Shown: in pieces, positions 9,840-18,208 of the stretch
How the letters are laid out: every line of letters begins with the position of its first letter
Numbering within the stretch: position 1 is the stretch's first letter
NCBI GenBank assembly: GCA_028698585.1
Contig: JAQVWG010000010.1
Location: forward strand, 1-57,534
Source of the DNA: Clostridia bacterium
GTDB lineage: Bacteria; Bacillota; Clostridia; Christensenellales; CAG-314
Direction: 5' to 3'
Length of the DNA stretch: 57,534 nucleotides
Notes under the pieces: generated by a model
Seen by the model: only the letters and a program-made list of their open reading frames with translations
What the model was told of the DNA's origin: nothing
The model's database searches: none
Made by a program: the position numbers and the translations under genes

Positions 9840-10889
9840 CTACTTGCTCAATGTCTGTGTGAGAATAGAATGGAATTGTTGCCAACTGACAGTTTCTATA
9901 TAACAGTCGGCTATACCGTTAATCAATATTATCTCTAATCCACCATTGCTAGCCTTCTTATCGTTAAGACAGTAATCAATAATATCGTCTGCGCATAGGT
10001 GGTCAATATGGGGCATATTGAGTTGAGTGTACATATTAATTAAACTATCATAATCTGCATTCGTCAGTTTACCAACAGCATAAGCGTATTTAACTGTCAA
10101 TAATACCCCTTGTGCTACTGCCAAACCATGTGGGGTAGTGTAGTTACTCATCCTCTCTATGGCGTGTGCAACCGTATGGCCAAGATTAAGCAGTTTACGC
10201 TTGTTGTAATCTAGGAAGTCTTCTTTAACAATGCCTGCCTTATACTCGGCGCAAATGCTAATAATGTTTGACAAGTTAATGCGCCAACTACTCATTAAAT
10301 GTAATAATGGTTTACCAATCAATAAACAATATTTGAGTAGCTCACCCATACCGTTACTCCACTCGTTACTAGGTAACGTGGATAGAGTAGACGTATCGCA
10401 AAGAATAAGTTGTGGATTCGAAATGACACCCAATAGATTCTTGCCTTGAGGTAAATTGATAGCAGTCTTTCCGCCTATGCCTGCATCAATCTGAGCAAGC
10501 AGTGTCGTGGGAATATTGATATAAGCAATACCCCTCTTATATGTGCTGGCGCAAAAGCCACCTAGGTCACTAATTGTTCCACCACCTAGATTAACAACTA
10601 TATCTTCTCTAGTAAAATTGTTGTTCGCAAGAGTATCTATTATTGATAAATAGTTATCTACACATTTGGCGTTCTCGCCCGATTGAACTATGTGAGTAAT
10701 AACCGTTACACCGCAACTACACAGTTGTGCTGATACTGTATCTGCATACAATGGGGCTACTATGTTATCGGTAATAAGTAGCGCTTTCTTGCCTGCTAAT
10801 GCTCGTATAGACGGATAACTGCCCAGTGTATGTAGGCAGTTATCTATTATCAACTCGCATGAGTATGCTAAATTAATGTCTAATCTCAT
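9840..10889 (-). CDS. aroB: 3-dehydroquinate synthase
   Basis: Second step of the shikimate pathway: cyclises DAHP to 3-dehydroquinate using NAD and a divalent metal. 349 residues, normal length. Key stretches are GGGTISDLGGFCASTYKRG (NAD loop), PTTLLAQIDAGIGGKTAIN, KNLLG, the metal-ligand region GELLKY followed by LNLGHTVAHAIE, and HGLAVAQG. GGAAGG lies 6-7 bases before the ATG. It stands alone on the reverse strand, facing the aroF segment across a shared terminator region. No neighbouring aroA, aroC or aroE is present in the window. Confidence 0.96.
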   Translation of the reverse strand: MRLDINLAYSCELIIDNCLHTLGSYPSIRALAGKKALLITDNIVAPLYADTVSAQLCSCGVTVITHIVQSGENAKCVDNYLSIIDTLANNNFTREDIVVNLGGGTISDLGGFCASTYKRGIAYINIPTTLLAQIDAGIGGKTAINLPQGKNLLGVISNPQLILCDTSTLSTLPSNEWSNGMGELLKYCLLIGKPLLHLMSSWRINLSNIISICAEYKAGIVKEDFLDYNKRKLLNLGHTVAHAIERMSNYTTPHGLAVAQGVLLTVKYAYAVGKLTNADYDSLINMYTQLNMPHIDHLCADDIIDYCLNDKKASNGGLEIILINGIADCYIETVSWQQFHSILTQTLSK

Positions 10890-10975
10890 TTACTACCTTC
10901 CTTATCCATAACAATTGTAGGTATTCGAAGGTTTTTTGTCAAGTGTTGTTTCGTGGCGTCTATGTCTATTGAGTG

Positions 10976-11680
10976 CTAAATAGTGATTACTACACTGGCT
11001 TTATCGTGTGCACTCTGCACATCTAATATGGTGACACCCTTATATTTGCGCATTTCCTTAATAGTTCTGGATAAGATTGTTCTTATTTCGCTGGGTGTTA
11101 ACTCCAGTTTTGCAAGTTGACCGTTGAGCCTTTCGCCATTATACTTCTTACATGAGCCATTAGCATCATCATCCGTAGAATTATCTTCACTATCTATATG
11201 TTTACTAATCAAGTTTGCCACTTGTTTAGGCTTAAGTTTAATGTCTACGCAGTCGCTATTATTAAGCGCGTCGCCGATATTGTCTATTGTGGTTGGTTTT
11301 CCGTCAGCGTCTATGCTCAGTATCTCATCAAGTACAGACTTGACATTAGATACAGCCTCGTCTGCATTGGGTTGAAGGTTCTCTGTCGTCTGCGTGTCAG
11401 TTAAACATCCAGTACTTTGCCCGTTGGCGCATACATTAGTGGTATTGGCGGACAAATTATCGGTTATGCCCTCTATATCTATACCGAGTTCACGCAGTTT
11501 ATCCTTCTTCTGTTCAAGCTTAGTTCTGACAGCTTGTTCATTGGCAGTATTTGGACGCTTATTGATAGCCTTAGATAGCAGACGTGAACCAAGTCCTGAT
11601 GCTAGTAGAAGCAGTGGTATTGCCAACTTGATTTTTTTACTCTTACCCTCGTCATTCACGTAAGTGACGTTAATCTTCAT
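10976..11680 (-). CDS. Unrecognised protein with one N-terminal membrane segment, partner of the XRE regulator
   Basis: 234 residues, function not recognised. A short polar start (~17 residues, lysine-rich) is followed by one hydrophobic segment (about 19-36). A long acidic, Asn/Thr/Asp-rich linker (about 60-190) leads to a C-terminal ~40-residue folded-looking part (SEIRTILSRTIKEMRKYKG...VVITI). The opening (KINVTYVNDEGKSKKIKLAIPLLLL) resembles the small domain at the end of the upstream regulator. AAGGAG precedes the ATG, and the gene begins 12 bases after the regulator stop, so the two form an operon. Such pairs often belong to envelope-stress circuits of the YvlB/LiaX kind, but this is inference. 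Confidence 0.6.
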   Translation of the reverse strand: MKINVTYVNDEGKSKKIKLAIPLLLLASGLGSRLLSKAINKRPNTANEQAVRTKLEQKKDKLRELGIDIEGITDNLSANTTNVCANGQSTGCLTDTQTTENLQPNADEAVSNVKSVLDEILSIDADGKPTTIDNIGDALNNSDCVDIKLKPKQVANLISKHIDSEDNSTDDDANGSCKKYNGERLNGQLAKLELTPSEIRTILSRTIKEMRKYKGVTILDVQSAHDKASVVITI

Positions 11681-11692
11681 AGTGGTCTCCTT

Positions 11693-12178
11693 CTATTCTA
11701 CAGATATCTCTACTTGATCACCGTCTGCGCTATTAACTTCGACTATCTTGCCCAGCATACCCATCTCTACCAACTCGAAAACTTGATCGAAATTGATATC
11801 GCCCAACTTGTCGCCGATTGCAGGTATCTTGACGCCAGTTTGAATGGCTACCTTGATGATAGTGTATGGTAGATTAATGTTGACTCTGTCGCCGTCCATT
11901 GATAGTACGGATATCTTGAGCATTAAATTGCTCTTCTCCTTGTTAGTCAATGTCTGTGCCTGTTTAGTTAATTCCGGCGTTGCAACACCAAGCAGTTGGT
12001 CTGTGGTAATACCGAATATTTCGGCCAGTAGTGGCAACGAACTGATGTCAGGGCAAGTAATATCGTTCTCCCACTTACTTACTGATTGAGCAGTGACGCC
12101 CATTTTCTCTGCCAGTTGCTCTTGTACGTAGCCCTTCTGTTTACGATAGTATGCTATACGTTCTCCTAATGATTGCAT
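11693..12178 (-). CDS. XRE-family transcriptional regulator with YvlB/LiaX-like C-terminal domain
   Basis: 161 residues. Residues 5-60 are a Cro/C1 helix-turn-helix (LAEKMGVTAQSVSKWENDITCPDI). Residues ~85-160 (LMLKISVLSMDGDRVNINLP...) resemble the small N-terminal domain of YvlB/LiaX-type envelope-stress proteins rather than a ligand domain. AAGGAG lies 8 bases before the ATG. It is the first gene of a two-gene operon and is divergent from the GT4-PlsC fusion gene. Two perfect palindromes in the shared 375-base intergenic region are candidate operators, so autoregulation and control of the lipid enzyme are plausible. DNA-binding call firm, C-terminal assignment moderate. Confidence 0.85.
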   Translation of the reverse strand: MQSLGERIAYYRKQKGYVQEQLAEKMGVTAQSVSKWENDITCPDISSLPLLAEIFGITTDQLLGVATPELTKQAQTLTNKEKSNLMLKISVLSMDGDRVNINLPYTIIKVAIQTGVKIPAIGDKLGDINFDQVFELVEMGMLGKIVEVNSADGDQVEISVE

Positions 12179-12282
12179 TGTATAATCTCCTTATGAACAA
12201 TTATTTATTGTAGTTGCGCAACTTACACTTACAGTATAGTGTGCAAACAACCATAAAGCAATATATTAAATTGATATTTTGT

Positions 12283-12326
12283 AACTCATGAGTTGATTTA
12301 TTGAGTTATAAACTAACCCGTTAGTT
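12283..12326. promoter_or_regulatory. Two palindromes, candidate XRE operators
   Basis: AACTCATGAGTT (12283-12294) is a perfect 12-bp palindrome. AACTAAC-CC-GTTAGTT (12311-12326) is a perfect inverted repeat. Both start AACT and end AGTT, and their centres are about 30 bp (three helical turns) apart, in the divergent region between the XRE gene and the fusion gene. Confidence 0.5.
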
Positions 12327-12553
12327 AAAATGCAACATTTTAGTCACCTTAAATGCTACCGTGCACATGAAATGTGTTCGAACAAAATCCGACTAAATAC
12401 AGATATTGAGGTACAGTTGACATTGAGTTGACAATTAAGTGATATGGTGCGTTGGTAATACAATCAGTACAGAATGGTAACGAGTTGGACAAATGCACAT
12501 AATAAGGTGTAATGCGCAGTATTCTTTGTCCAATTACGTACATAGGAGATTAA

Positions 12554-14452
12554 ATGAAAATTACATTAGTAGCAGACATATACGGCGAACAGAATAACGG
12601 TACCACTATTACTGCAAGGCGACTGGTGGACAATCTGCGCAAGCGTGGACACACCGTTAAGGTGGTTTCCGCACACGATTGTGGAACGGACTGCGTGGTT
12701 CTGCCTAAACGCAGTTTCGGGATATTCAACAATTATATAGAGAAGAAGAATGGCGTAGGTTTCGCTCGACCAGATGAAAATAAGTTGCGCGAGGCTATAG
12801 CGGGAAGCGATTGTGTACACTTCTTGTTGCCATTTAAGGTGTGCCAAAAAGGTATCAAGATAGCCAGAGAACTGGGCGTACCTTATACAACTGCTTTTCA
12901 CTGTCAGCCAGAGAATATAACTTCGCATATGTTCATGGAGAACTTCGCGCCAGTCAACAACTATATATATAGAATGTTTTACCGCGATTTCTATAAATAT
13001 GCGCACTTCATTCATTGTCCTAGCGAGTTTATTGCAAGTCAGTTGCGCAAGAATGGATATATTGCAGACATAAGGGTAATCAGTAACGGAGTCATACCCA
13101 CTTATCAACCGTCACCCACACCTAAGCCGGACAACCTCGTCAACAAGATATGTATCCTGTTTATTGGTAGGTATAGTAAGGAAAAACGACACGATTTACT
13201 AATAGATGCTGTGGCAAAGAGTAGTTATAGCAAAGATATTCAGTTGATTTTTGCAGGCTGTGGACCACAGCAACAACACATAGAGCAGTTGGGCAAAAAA
13301 CTGGTCAATCCACCCATACTACGACTGTTCAGTAAGGAGGAGTTAGCCGAGACAATCAATTACTGTGATTTATATGTGCACCCAAGCGATGTAGAGATTG
13401 AAGCAATCAGTTGTATTGAGGCATTTACTTGTGGGCTAGTTCCTATAATTAGTGATTCTGCCAGAAGCGCGACCAAACAGTTCGCACTGTGCCCAGAGAG
13501 TTTATTCAAACAGGGTGATAGTCAGGATTTAGCGAATAGAATTGACTACTGGTTGACTCATCCGCAGGAAAAAGCTCACAAGTCGGCAGAATATATAGAG
13601 TATGGCAAGAACTTTGCAATAGAAAAGTGTATCGACCGAATGGAACAGATGATGATGGATGCAGTCGTTTACTATAAACAGTACTATACTGAACGCAGCG
13701 AATTGTATGATACCAATAAGCACTATAGATATATATATCCTGATGACCCTACTCAACACATGATACACATCAAGCACGTCAATAACGCCCCCAAGAAGGA
13801 TAGCAAATATAAGTTTGTCAACACAGGTGTGCTATATAGTGTGTATGCAACTGCGCTGAGAATATTAGCACTCGTTGCACTGCCAGTATATGCCAAGACT
13901 ACTACCAAGTACAAGATAGTAGGCAAAAAGAACTTGCGCAAGGTCAAAGGCAAGGGTGCTGTGTTGGTTGCCAATCACGTTCACACAATGGATACAGCAA
14001 TCATTTGTGCATGTGCCAGTCCGCTAAGAAAAATTAATTATGTGACGTTATCGGACAATGTAGATATACCTATTGCCGGCAGTATAATTAAGGCTCTAGG
14101 CGGTATACCGCTTGCAGACTGCATAAGTGGTATGAAAAAGTTCGATATAACGATATGTCGAATGCTAGAGGATAATAAGCCTATTTTGTTCTTCCCAGAG
14201 GGTTCGCTATGGCCTGAGTATAAAGGCATTAGACCATTTCACAAGGGTGCGTTCGTTTATGCCATTAAGAGCAACGTTCCTATTGTTCCTTGTATCTACA
14301 CATTCAGGACGGATATGACGGGCAAAAAACTGATTACATTAACTATATGTGAGCCATTCTACCCACAGACTAGTAGTCCTCAGGGGTTGGCAGATTACAC
14401 CAAGGCATACTTTGACGAGTTTACTGACAAATACTATCGTGAACACGCATAA
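12554..14452 (+). CDS. Bifunctional GT4 glycosyltransferase - PlsC-type acyltransferase fusion
   Basis: 632 residues in one frame. The first ~390 residues are a GT-B glycosyltransferase of family 4, with the sugar-nucleotide region FIGRYSKEKRHDLLIDA and an E-x7-E motif in HPSDVEIEAISCIEAF. Residues ~430-632 are a lysophospholipid acyltransferase domain with NHVHTMD (H-x4-D, His475), GGIPLAD and FPEGSLW (about 547-550). The GT part probably glycosylates a lipid acceptor and the second part acylates it or supplies phosphatidate, at the inner face of the membrane. A hydrophobic stretch around residue 435 could anchor it. AGGAG lies 5 bases before the ATG. It is divergent from the XRE gene. Acceptor unknown. 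Confidence 0.88.
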   Translation: MKITLVADIYGEQNNGTTITARRLVDNLRKRGHTVKVVSAHDCGTDCVVLPKRSFGIFNNYIEKKNGVGFARPDENKLREAIAGSDCVHFLLPFKVCQKGIKIARELGVPYTTAFHCQPENITSHMFMENFAPVNNYIYRMFYRDFYKYAHFIHCPSEFIASQLRKNGYIADIRVISNGVIPTYQPSPTPKPDNLVNKICILFIGRYSKEKRHDLLIDAVAKSSYSKDIQLIFAGCGPQQQHIEQLGKKLVNPPILRLFSKEELAETINYCDLYVHPSDVEIEAISCIEAFTCGLVPIISDSARSATKQFALCPESLFKQGDSQDLANRIDYWLTHPQEKAHKSAEYIEYGKNFAIEKCIDRMEQMMMDAVVYYKQYYTERSELYDTNKHYRYIYPDDPTQHMIHIKHVNNAPKKDSKYKFVNTGVLYSVYATALRILALVALPVYAKTTTKYKIVGKKNLRKVKGKGAVLVANHVHTMDTAIICACASPLRKINYVTLSDNVDIPIAGSIIKALGGIPLADCISGMKKFDITICRMLEDNKPILFFPEGSLWPEYKGIRPFHKGAFVYAIKSNVPIVPCIYTFRTDMTGKKLITLTICEPFYPQTSSPQGLADYTKAYFDEFTDKYYREHA

Positions 14453-14675
14453 GCACACGGATATAGTTAATAAGCGCAGTGTGATAATATACTTAATAAG
14501 TTGACCTATGTTTCAAGGATTAATCAGTATAAGTACGGTAGATAACACTCTGGTAACATGTATATATATAAAGTGCATTATATATATAATCAATTATAGA
14601 CAATTACAAACACATAGCACACGGATATAGTTAATAAGAGCAGTGTGATAATATACTTAATAAGTTGACCTATGT
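14453..14675. repeat. Direct repeat of the sequence after the GT4-PlsC stop codon
   Basis: 14453-14511 and 14617-14675 match at 58 of 59 bases, with a period of 164 bp. Similarity continues weakly in both directions. Upstream it includes the last codons and stop (AACACGCATAA versus AACACATAG). Downstream a shared TACGGTAG block is visible. The unit is therefore the gene's 3' end plus trailer. Confidence 0.9.
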
Positions 14676-14831
14676 ATTGATGATAAACAGCATACGTACG
14701 GTAGTGTTGCTTGTACTATGAAATGTAAACATAACTATAGTAAATTAGACAATGGCAGACAAATGCCGTAGTATTGTTGCCGTGCCAATAAAAAAGAGCA
14801 ACAAAAAAGTGCTATAATTTTGACTTTGATA

Positions 14832-14860
14832 TTGACTTTTGTTAATTGTTGCTGTATGCT
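14832..14860 (+). promoter_or_regulatory. Promoter of the ilvE-vor operon leader
   Basis: TTGACT (14832-14837), a 17-base spacer and TATGCT (14855-14860). Transcription would begin near 14866, right at the ribosome binding site of the leader ORF, which fits an attenuator leader. Confidence 0.65.
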
Positions 14861-14876
14861 AATGCAAGAGGTAAAA

Positions 14877-14996
14877 ATGTTGTTTATCAAACAAAATATT
14901 ACTGCACTAATCTCAATAGTAGGTGTTTGTTTACATATGATATGCAAGCACTCAGTCGAAGATTTACTTTTTGACTACCATAATAACTCGTGGTAG
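14877..14996 (+). CDS. Candidate leader peptide rich in Leu/Ile/Val
   Basis: 39-codon ORF preceded by AAGAGG with 5-base spacing and starting about 11 bases after the predicted transcript start. Thirteen of 39 residues are Leu, Ile or Val, with a dense run at codons 11-19 (LISIVGVCL). Its final codons TGG TAG lie inside the 3' arm of the terminator hairpin at 14974-15004. Placement between promoter and terminator, directly before a branched-chain amino acid operon, suggests a regulatory leader peptide. It could alternatively be a small hydrophobic protein or chance. No T-box sequence (AGGGTGG...ACCGCG) is present. Confidence 0.6.
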   Translation: MLFIKQNITALISIVGVCLHMICKHSVEDLLFDYHNNSW

Positions 14997-15004
14997 TTTT
15001 TTTT
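14974..15004 (+). terminator. Attenuator-type terminator before ilvE
   Basis: ACTACCA (14974-14980), 10-base loop, TGGTAGT (14991-14997), then an unbroken run of T to 15004. It lies 52 bases before the ilvE ATG and after the operon promoter, so it must be read through for expression. The leader ORF runs through the stem. I could not find a convincing competing antiterminator pairing by eye. Confidence 0.85.
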
Positions 15005-15055
15005 ATGTAAATACAAATGATACTGCAATACAATACAAATGGAGGCAAACTATAA

Positions 15056-16114
15056 ATGAAGTTTATTAAAGCAACACAATTGAAGGATAAGCCTGATGCA
15101 ACCAAACTGAAGTTCGGTCAATTATTCACCGACTACATGCTGGAGATGAATTATGAGAACGGGCAATGGGGCGAACCAGTTATCAGTCCTTATCACGATT
15201 TAGTGCTTGCTCCAGAGAGCATGATTCTACACTACGGGCAAGGCATCTTCGAGGGTGCTAAGGCTTTTCGCAATGATGAGGGTAAGATAATCCTATTCAG
15301 ACTGATGGATAATCTCAAGCGTCTTAATCTATCTGCCGAGAGAATGTGTATGCCACAGATGGACACAGACAAAGTAATGGGTTATATACTGGAACTTATT
15401 GATATAGAGAGAGATTGGGTGCCTAGCTCACCGGAGACATCACTATACCTGCGCCCCACAATGATTGCCACAGAGAAGGCAGTGGGCGTGCATGCGTCGA
15501 ACAGTTACAAGTTCTTCGTCATATTATCTCCAGTTGGGCCATATATCAATGGATTTAATAACCCTGCCAAGATATACGTAGAAGACACTTATACAAGGGC
15601 TGCTGTCGGTGGCACAGGCGAAGCAAAGTGCGTTGGCAACTATGCGGGTAGTATATTGGCTGCACATAAGGCCAAGGCAAAAGGTTACAATGAAGTACTG
15701 TGGTTAGACGCTAAAGACAGGCAGTATATCGAAGAAGTGGGTGCAATGAACGTGATGTTCGTTGTGGACGGCGAGATAATCACGCCTACTTTAACAGGCA
15801 GTATACTAAGAGGTATCACAAGGGATAGTATTATCAAGATGATGAGAGATATAGGATATACTGTCAGAGAGGAGAGAATCAACATCAATGATTTAATTAA
15901 ATGGTACGATGAGGGCAGAGTGACAGAGATGTTCGGCTGTGGTACAGCAGCAGTCGTTAGCCCAGTTGGAACACTTACTTATAAAGATAAAGTGTGTGTG
16001 TTTAACAATGGTAAATCTGGTCCTGTGGCAAGAGTGGCGTTCGACAGGCTAGACGACATACGTAAACTGCGTGTTCCTGATAAATACGGCTGGATAACAG
16101 TACTAGGGAAATAA
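15056..16114 (+). CDS. ilvE: Branched-chain amino acid aminotransferase
   Basis: 352 residues, PLP-dependent fold type IV. It transfers the amino group between Leu/Ile/Val and 2-oxoglutarate. Family marks are GQGIFEGAKAFR, YLRPTMIATE, and GGTGEAKCVGNYAGSILAAHKA, with the cofactor lysine at the conserved EVLWLDAKD...EEVGAMNVMF region. Length and layout match the longer (type II) enzymes of Gram-positives. GGAGG lies 11 bases before the ATG. It is the first gene of an operon with the 2-oxoacid oxidoreductase and CoA transferase genes, so here it probably acts mainly in catabolism, supplying 2-oxoacids. Expression is probably set by the leader at 14832-15004. Confidence 0.95.
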   Translation: MKFIKATQLKDKPDATKLKFGQLFTDYMLEMNYENGQWGEPVISPYHDLVLAPESMILHYGQGIFEGAKAFRNDEGKIILFRLMDNLKRLNLSAERMCMPQMDTDKVMGYILELIDIERDWVPSSPETSLYLRPTMIATEKAVGVHASNSYKFFVILSPVGPYINGFNNPAKIYVEDTYTRAAVGGTGEAKCVGNYAGSILAAHKAKAKGYNEVLWLDAKDRQYIEEVGAMNVMFVVDGEIITPTLTGSILRGITRDSIIKMMRDIGYTVREERININDLIKWYDEGRVTEMFGCGTAAVVSPVGTLTYKDKVCVFNNGKSGPVARVAFDRLDDIRKLRVPDKYGWITVLGK

Positions 16115-16198
16115 TTACGACGTGTCGCAAGGCACATAAGCAGAGAACAAAAGAGTATAATATAAGTTGATAAAATACCTAAAAAAGAGGAAAACAAA

Positions 16199-16396
16199 AT
16201 GCAAGTAAAGATTGATTTCGAAAGATGCAAGGGCTGTGGACTATGCGTAAACGCTTGTCCAAAAAAAGTCCTGTGTATCGGCGACAAGAGCAACAAAGGT
16301 GGATATTTTGTGGCAAGGGTAGACAAGCCTGAACAATGTATAGGCTGTTGTGCATGTGCTTACATGTGTCCTGACAGTTGTGTGGAGGTGGAATAA
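16199..16396 (+). CDS. vorD: 2-oxoacid:ferredoxin oxidoreductase, delta subunit (2[4Fe-4S] ferredoxin)
   Basis: 65 residues with two CxxCxxCxxxC-type clusters (CKGCGLCVNACP and CIGCCACAYMCP), the normal form of the small ferredoxin subunit that passes electrons from the TPP site to ferredoxin. An AAAAGAGG site precedes the ATG. The alpha-subunit gene begins 4 bases after the stop. The first subunit gene after ilvE, 84 bases downstream of it. Substrate class (branched-chain 2-oxoacids) is inferred from ilvE linkage and from the similarity of the alpha subunit to VorB, since sequence alone does not exclude KorD. Confidence 0.92.
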   Translation: MQVKIDFERCKGCGLCVNACPKKVLCIGDKSNKGGYFVARVDKPEQCIGCCACAYMCPDSCVEVE

Positions 16397-16400
16397 TAAG

Positions 16401-17459
16401 ATGGCTAAGAAGTTATTCAAGGGCAACGAGGCACTGGGCGAAGCTGCGGTGCTGGGCGGTTGCAGATTTTTCTTCGGTTATCCAATCACACCACAGACAG
16501 AATTAAGCGAGTATCTGTCATGGAGATTGTATGATGTCGGTGGCACATTCATACAGAGCGAGAGCGAAGTGTCAGCTATCAATATGGTGTACGGTGCAGC
16601 AGGTGCCGGCGCCAGAGCGTTGACAAGTAGTAGCAGTCCGGGAATATCGCTTAAACAAGAGGGGATATCATACATAGCGTGTGCTGAGTTACCTTGCGTA
16701 ATCGTCAATATGATGAGGTCTGGACCAGGACTAGGCGGTATTATGCCCAGTCAAGCCGATTATTCGCAAGCAACTAAGGGTGGCGGACACGGCGATTACA
16801 GAATGTTGGTGTATGGACCAAGCACCATTCAAGAGGCAGTTGACATTATGTATAACGCTTTTGATAAGGCAGAACAATATAGAATACCAGTTATGATACT
16901 GGGTGACGGTATGTTAGGTCAGTTAATGGAACCAGTAGAGTTTCCACCACTTAAGCAGATGCCAGATCCAAGTACTAAGGAGTGGGCAACCACAGGTACT
17001 CACTATGGTAAGGACAGGAGAATAGTCAACTCACTGTACATAGTGGCCAGCGAAAACGAGGCAGTCAACATTAAACTGCAAGCCAAGTATGACTTACTCA
17101 GGAAGAACGAAGTAATGTGCGAAGAGTATATGTGCGAAGATGCCGACATCATCATTACAGCATACGGCACAGTGGCAAGAATATGCAAGTCTGCCGTTAA
17201 AGCATTGAGGGAGAAGGGAATCAAAACTGGTCTGATTAGACCTATCACACTGTTCCCATTTCCAACTGAAGTGTTCCATAAGTATGCAAACAGCGACAAG
17301 ACTAAGAAATTCGTAACCATCGAGTTGTCTACTGGACAATATAACGAGGACGTGTTACTGTCCGTTATGGGCAAGAAACCAGTCGAGTTCTATTGCAGAA
17401 TGGGTGGCTCGGTAATGACTGTTGAAGAGATTGTCAATAAAGTTAAGGAGGTGTACTAA
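16401..17459 (+). CDS. vorB: 2-oxoacid:ferredoxin oxidoreductase, alpha subunit (VorB-like)
   Basis: 352 residues. It carries the pyrimidine-binding and domain II part of the enzyme that oxidatively decarboxylates 2-oxoacids to acyl-CoA. Typical stretches are FFGYPITPQTELSEYLS, QSESEVSAINMVYGAAGAGARALTSSSSPG and SGPGLGGIMPSQADY, with GHGDYRMLV. I place the start at ATG 16401, which follows GGAGGTGG and gives the usual short MAKKLFKGNEA N-terminus. The frame is open to 16350 but that would overlap vorD. Part of the ilvE-vorDBAC operon. Assignment to branched-chain 2-oxoacids rather than 2-oxoglutarate rests mostly on context. Confidence 0.92.
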   Translation: MAKKLFKGNEALGEAAVLGGCRFFFGYPITPQTELSEYLSWRLYDVGGTFIQSESEVSAINMVYGAAGAGARALTSSSSPGISLKQEGISYIACAELPCVIVNMMRSGPGLGGIMPSQADYSQATKGGGHGDYRMLVYGPSTIQEAVDIMYNAFDKAEQYRIPVMILGDGMLGQLMEPVEFPPLKQMPDPSTKEWATTGTHYGKDRRIVNSLYIVASENEAVNIKLQAKYDLLRKNEVMCEEYMCEDADIIITAYGTVARICKSAVKALREKGIKTGLIRPITLFPFPTEVFHKYANSDKTKKFVTIELSTGQYNEDVLLSVMGKKPVEFYCRMGGSVMTVEEIVNKVKEVY

Positions 17460-17464
17460 TAACA

Positions 17465-18208
17465 ATGGCTACTTATCATAAATCTAATATGCTAACAGAT
17501 ACACCACTATCATTTTGTCCGGGTTGTACACACGGCATTGCACATAAATTGATTGCAGAGGTTCTGCAAGAATTAGGACAACAAGGTAATGTAATAGGTG
17601 TTGCACCTGTTGGTTGCTCGGTATTTGCCTATAAGTTCTTCAACTGCGACATGCAGGAAGCAGCACACGGCAGAGCGCCTGCTGTAGCAACAGGTATCAA
17701 GAGAGTTCACCCCGATAAAGTTGTATTTTCCTATCAAGGAGACGGCGATTTGGCATCTATCGGCCTTGCAGAGATTATGCACGCAGGACTGAGAGGGGAG
17801 AATATCACAGTAGTATTCATTAACAACGCAATATATGGTATGACTGGCGGGCAAATGGCACCAACATCACTAATTGGACAGAAAACAACCACTTCACCAT
17901 TCGGTCGTACGGTTGAGCGACAGGGTAACCCAATTAGAATGTGTGAGATGTTGGCTAGCCAAGACGGACCGGCATACCTTGAGAGAGTTATGTTGACAGA
18001 CTATGCTAACGTACTCAAGGCTAAGAGGGCTATTAAGAAAGCGTTCGAATATCAAATAGCAGGCAAGGGATTCAGCATGGTCGAGTGTCTATCTACTTGT
18101 CCAACCAACTGGCATATGACACCTGTACAGGCATGTCAACATATCAAGGACAATATGACCAAGATTTACCCGTTAGGTGTATTTAAGGATGTAGGGGGTG
18201 CAAAATAA
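17465..18208 (+). CDS. vorA: 2-oxoacid:ferredoxin oxidoreductase, beta subunit (TPP-binding)
   Basis: 247 residues. It binds thiamine diphosphate through GDGDLASIG...NNAIYGMTGGQ (the GDG-x25-NN motif) and has the usual FCPGCTHGIAHKL near the N-terminus and GCSVFAY further on. AAGGAGG from the end of vorB precedes the ATG. The stop overlaps the next start by one base (TAATG), a sign of coupled translation. Together with vorB, vorC and vorD it forms the four-subunit cytoplasmic enzyme that yields acyl-CoA, CO2 and reduced ferredoxin. Confidence 0.93.
   Translation: MATYHKSNMLTDTPLSFCPGCTHGIAHKLIAEVLQELGQQGNVIGVAPVGCSVFAYKFFNCDMQEAAHGRAPAVATGIKRVHPDKVVFSYQGDGDLASIGLAEIMHAGLRGENITVVFINNAIYGMTGGQMAPTSLIGQKTTTSPFGRTVERQGNPIRMCEMLASQDGPAYLERVMLTDYANVLKAKRAIKKAFEYQIAGKGFSMVECLSTCPTNWHMTPVQACQHIKDNMTKIYPLGVFKDVGGAK

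Noticed and set aside
14800-15055. T-box riboswitch before ilvE
   Set aside because: The terminator fits, but no AGGGTGG...ACCGCG type T-box sequence or specifier stem is visible. A leader peptide explains the layout better.
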